Assembly: GCA_034430215.1 (NCBI GenBank)
Contig: DAOUFE010000023.1
Span: forward strand, 62,001-126,000
Direction: 5' to 3'
DNA from: UBA4782 sp034430215
GTDB taxonomy: Bacteria; Chloroflexota; Anaerolineae; Anaerolineales; Anaerolineaceae
Length of the DNA: 64,000 bases
Shown here one piece after another: positions 61,765 to 64,000 of the stretch (its first letter is position 1; the number at the start of each line of letters is the position of its first letter). Both the position numbers and the translations under genes were made by a program. The notes below the pieces were generated by a model. It had not been told where the DNA came from and ran no database searches. It saw only the letters and a list, made by a program, of their open reading frames with translations.

Positions 61765-63273
61765 TCACACTTTTAAAACCACACCACTACGTGCAGCCAG
61801 CTTCACCTTGATCATCTGATCTTCTTCTCTGACAGAACCCTCACCAAATAACATAATCGGGTGTGTTTCCTGCGCTCCAGGTTGCGGTACCGATAGATCT
61901 ACTTTTTTTGAACCTTTTGCCGAGTTAATCACAATAATGATCCTCTCATTACTAAAACAGCGAGCATACGCATACACGTCCCGATCAGCATACATCTTTT
62001 GAAAACTCCCCCTGCTTAACGCTGCATGGTTCTTGCGAAGCTGAATTAGGTTCTTAATATATTCTCTTAACGACAGGTTCCATTTCCTCTCATCCCACGG
62101 GAAAGCCTTCCGACATTCAGGGTCTGGGCCACCATCCAACCCAATTTCGTCCCCATAATAGATGCATGGAGCCCCGTGAAACGTGAATAGGAACAACCAG
62201 GCAAGTTTCAAAGCGGATTCGTCATTACGGGCGGCGGTTATAAACCGGGGTGTATCATGACTATCCAGCAAGTTGAATTGCACGAAATTCATTTCAGGGT
62301 CATAGAGATCATTTAAATAGTCAATACGATTCGAAAATTCCTGTGTATTCAGCGGATGATAACTTTTTTCCCAATCGCCAATTTTTCGAACAAATGAAGG
62401 CGCTTTTTTGCCGATCAACCATTCCACGAGCGCTTCTGTGAGCAGATAATTCATTACCGCGTCGAACTGGTCTCCCTTCAGCCAGCGTTGCGCTTCATTC
62501 CATATCTCACCCACAAGATAAGCATCAGGGTTGACCTCCTTAACCCGCCTGCGAAATTTACGCCAGAAAGAATCATCATCGATCTCATTGGCAACATCAA
62601 GACGCCAGCCATCTGCGCCAAATTTGATCCAATGAACAGCCGCACCCCAAAGGAACTCACGTACTTCGGGAGTGTTCGTGTTGAGTTTAGGTAGTGCAGG
62701 TAAATTCCACCAGGCTACATACCCAATCGCCTGAAATGAATCAGCACCACTACGCAGTTCGTGCTTTTCTTTTCTTCCGGGATACGCTCCCCAATGCTTT
62801 TTCCCATTTAACCTGTCAGGATTAAAGTAAAACCAATCTACATAAGGTGAGCCATTGCCGTTTTCCAGTACATGGTGAAACTGCCACATCCCCCGGCTGG
62901 CATGATTAAAAACCCCATCCGGAATGATGCGCATATTACGGGCATGGGCTGCATCCAGCAAATCACGAAAGGCATCGTCGCCACCCAACAAGGGATCAAT
63001 GTGATAATAATCATATGTATGGTATCGGTGATTGGATGCTGACGCGGTGATCGGATTCAGGTAGATAGCGTTGATTCCCAGATCCTGCAGGTAATCCAGG
63101 TGTTCGATAATGCCATAAAGGTCTCCGCCTTTAAAATCAAAGGGGGTAGGAGCTGAATCCCAGGATTGGAAGGTCATTTTTCGTTCTGAGAGCCGCCTGC
63201 TGCGTGCAAAACGATCTGGAAAAATCTGGTAAAAAACTGCATCCTTGACCCATTCGGGTGTATTAATTGTCAT
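61765..63273 (-). CDS. GH13 alpha-amylase family enzyme (neopullulanase/cyclomaltodextrinase-like)
   Basis: A 502-residue glycoside hydrolase without a signal peptide. The four GH13 regions are intact: DGVFNH (region I), GWRLDVANE (II, nucleophile Asp), GEIW (III, acid/base Glu) and LLDSHDTPR (IV). PDRFARS near the N-terminus and GGDLYGIIEHLDYLQDLGI fit the GH13_20/21 cyclomaltodextrinase-neopullulanase group, but the N-terminal dimerisation domain of that group is missing. It likely cleaves maltooligosaccharides in the cytoplasm, in line with the sugar ABC permease at the window end. GGGA precedes the ATG. Confidence 0.92.
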   Translation of the reverse strand: MTINTPEWVKDAVFYQIFPDRFARSRRLSERKMTFQSWDSAPTPFDFKGGDLYGIIEHLDYLQDLGINAIYLNPITASASNHRYHTYDYYHIDPLLGGDDAFRDLLDAAHARNMRIIPDGVFNHASRGMWQFHHVLENGNGSPYVDWFYFNPDRLNGKKHWGAYPGRKEKHELRSGADSFQAIGYVAWWNLPALPKLNTNTPEVREFLWGAAVHWIKFGADGWRLDVANEIDDDSFWRKFRRRVKEVNPDAYLVGEIWNEAQRWLKGDQFDAVMNYLLTEALVEWLIGKKAPSFVRKIGDWEKSYHPLNTQEFSNRIDYLNDLYDPEMNFVQFNLLDSHDTPRFITAARNDESALKLAWLFLFTFHGAPCIYYGDEIGLDGGPDPECRKAFPWDERKWNLSLREYIKNLIQLRKNHAALSRGSFQKMYADRDVYAYARCFSNERIIIVINSAKGSKKVDLSVPQPGAQETHPIMLFGEGSVREEDQMIKVKLAARSGVVLKV

Positions 63274-63329
63274 AGTAAAATCCCTTTTTCTAATATGCTA
63301 TACTCAAATTACGATCAATTGAGGCAGCA

Positions 63330-63596
63330 TTGGAACCCAACTATCTGAATCTTGACCCGGAAGAAAGGATCAATAAACTGCTGGCAGCTATCTCTGTGTT
63401 GCTGGGTGTTGCAGGAATCTGCTCCGGTATTATCCCCATTGCTGGGATCATCGTGGGAGCGTTGGGATTGGTTGCAGGATTGTTTGGCAGGAAATCAGAA
63501 AGCCGTGCTCTTGCGACCGCGGGGGTGATCATTTCATCGTTTGCGTTACTGATTTCGTTTGTATATGCCATGTTTGTCTATATTGCAAAGAAATGA
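63330..63596 (+). CDS. Small DUF4190-like membrane protein
   Basis: An 88-residue protein with two Gly-rich hydrophobic hairpins (LLAAISVLLGVAGICSGIIP; AGIIVGALGLVAGLFGRKSE) and a third helix (AGVIISSFALLISFVYAMFV). The GxxAxxxG/RxSRALATAGVIIS pattern is that of DUF4190-type proteins. Function unknown. The start is TTG at 63330 behind GAGG. Divergent from the amylase gene and convergent with the ABC permease. Confidence 0.75.
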   Translation: MEPNYLNLDPEERINKLLAAISVLLGVAGICSGIIPIAGIIVGALGLVAGLFGRKSESRALATAGVIISSFALLISFVYAMFVYIAKK

Positions 63597-63605
63597 GATC
63601 GGGAA

Positions 63606-63999
63606 TTACGATTTAATACTTCCAAACATCATTCTTTCAAACAAAGTTCGTTGCAGTAGAATAAAAATGATCACCACTGGGATGGACATGATAATGATCA
63701 ACGATCCAAGCATGCTCCAGGGTTGCGCACTACCAGAAGTAATCATAGCATAAATGGACATCGCCAGAGTGACAGTACTTGCTTGATCAACAAACAACCA
63801 GCCAATGGCAAATTCAGAATACGCCATCAAGAAAGCTATCAATCCTGCCACAAAAACAGAAGGCAACGCCAGAGGGAGGGTGATCTTTTGAAAGGTCATC
63901 CACACACCCGCACCATCCAGATATGCCGCCTCTTCTAATTCTTTTGAAACAGATTGGAATCCTGCCCTCATATTCCAGATACAAAAAGGCAGGGCAAAA
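63606..63999 (-). CDS. Carbohydrate ABC transporter permease (MalG-like), 3' part
   Basis: The frame is open through the window end, so only the last ~130 residues are seen. ALPFCIWNM, the EAA loop (KELEEAAYLDGAGVWMTF...LPLALP) and two or three final helices ending ERMMFGSIKS identify a CUT1-type permease. The helices around SIYAMITSGSAQPWSMLG fit the MalG fold. Sugar unknown; the nearby GH13 enzyme suggests maltooligosaccharides. The rest of the transporter should lie just outside the window. Confidence 0.9.
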   Translation of the reverse strand, partial: FALPFCIWNMRAGFQSVSKELEEAAYLDGAGVWMTFQKITLPLALPSVFVAGLIAFLMAYSEFAIGWLFVDQASTVTLAMSIYAMITSGSAQPWSMLGSLIIIMSIPVVIIFILLQRTLFERMMFGSIKS

Positions 64000-64000
64000 A

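Overview
The window looks like a chromosomal segment of a free-living heterotroph of the Chloroflexota, most likely Anaerolineae. I infer this from the gene mix rather than from any marker phylogeny: many lipoproteins with Thr/Pro-rich linkers, two probable F420/flavin oxidoreductases, a long PAS/GAF/HD-GYP sensor, a BMP-type nucleoside importer, a CehA/McbA-type PHP hydrolase, and moderate base composition with AT-rich islands. No phage, IS transposase, CRISPR array or rRNA operon is visible.

Layout. 1-8.4 kb: the 3' part of a P-type ATPase, ftsH, a stretch of decayed DNA holding a relic of a sigma-70 gene, a second P-type ATPase and a metallo-beta-lactamase-fold hydrolase. 8.5-12.6 kb: a 1330-residue multi-PAS/GAF HD-GYP protein, then two tRNA-Ser genes. 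12.9-19 kb: a marR-abcA-abcB operon encoding a heterodimeric exporter with one degenerate ATP site, divergent from an MFS transporter. 19-26 kb: DegV, a lipoprotein, a Fpg/Nei-like protein without the N-terminal proline, an F420-type reductase, an M28 peptidase, a cyclase-fold protein and a ROK sugar kinase. 26-28 kb: a dispersed non-coding repeat present twice in direct orientation around a lipoprotein gene broken by an in-frame TGA; a third, inverted copy lies near 41.3 kb. 28-35 kb: TauE-like permease, typA, a DegT-like protein, an AT-rich AAA/DUF4143 ATPase with a large palindromic operator, an esterase, and a small channel-like membrane protein divergent from a MerR/TipAS regulator that has a typical 19-bp-spacer promoter. 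36-41 kb: lipoprotein, PPOX enzyme, ABC-2 exporter, CPBP protease and GrpB-like protein. 41-47.5 kb: a repeat mosaic, a DEAD-box helicase with a probable leader attenuator, and a three-gene sugar-type operon (GPH symporter, esterase, PHP hydrolase). 47.5-53.2 kb: OFA transporter, HIT protein, CPBP protease, an AT-rich GT87-like gene and an SLC13/ArsB-type permease.

53.2-60.4 kb is the most coherent pathway block: nucleoside phosphorylase and a divergent PurH-like protein (translationally coupled), followed by a BMP lipoprotein, a double ATPase and two permeases. This points to uptake and breakdown or re-use of nucleosides. The window closes with a DMT exporter, a GH13 amylase-like enzyme, a small membrane protein and the 3' part of a MalG-type sugar ABC permease.

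I did not find a clear undescribed multi-gene system. The best leads are the PurH-like paralogue in the salvage operon, the DUF4143 ATPase with its operator cluster, the channel-like protein beside the TipAS regulator, the helicase leader, the repeat family and the sigma relic.
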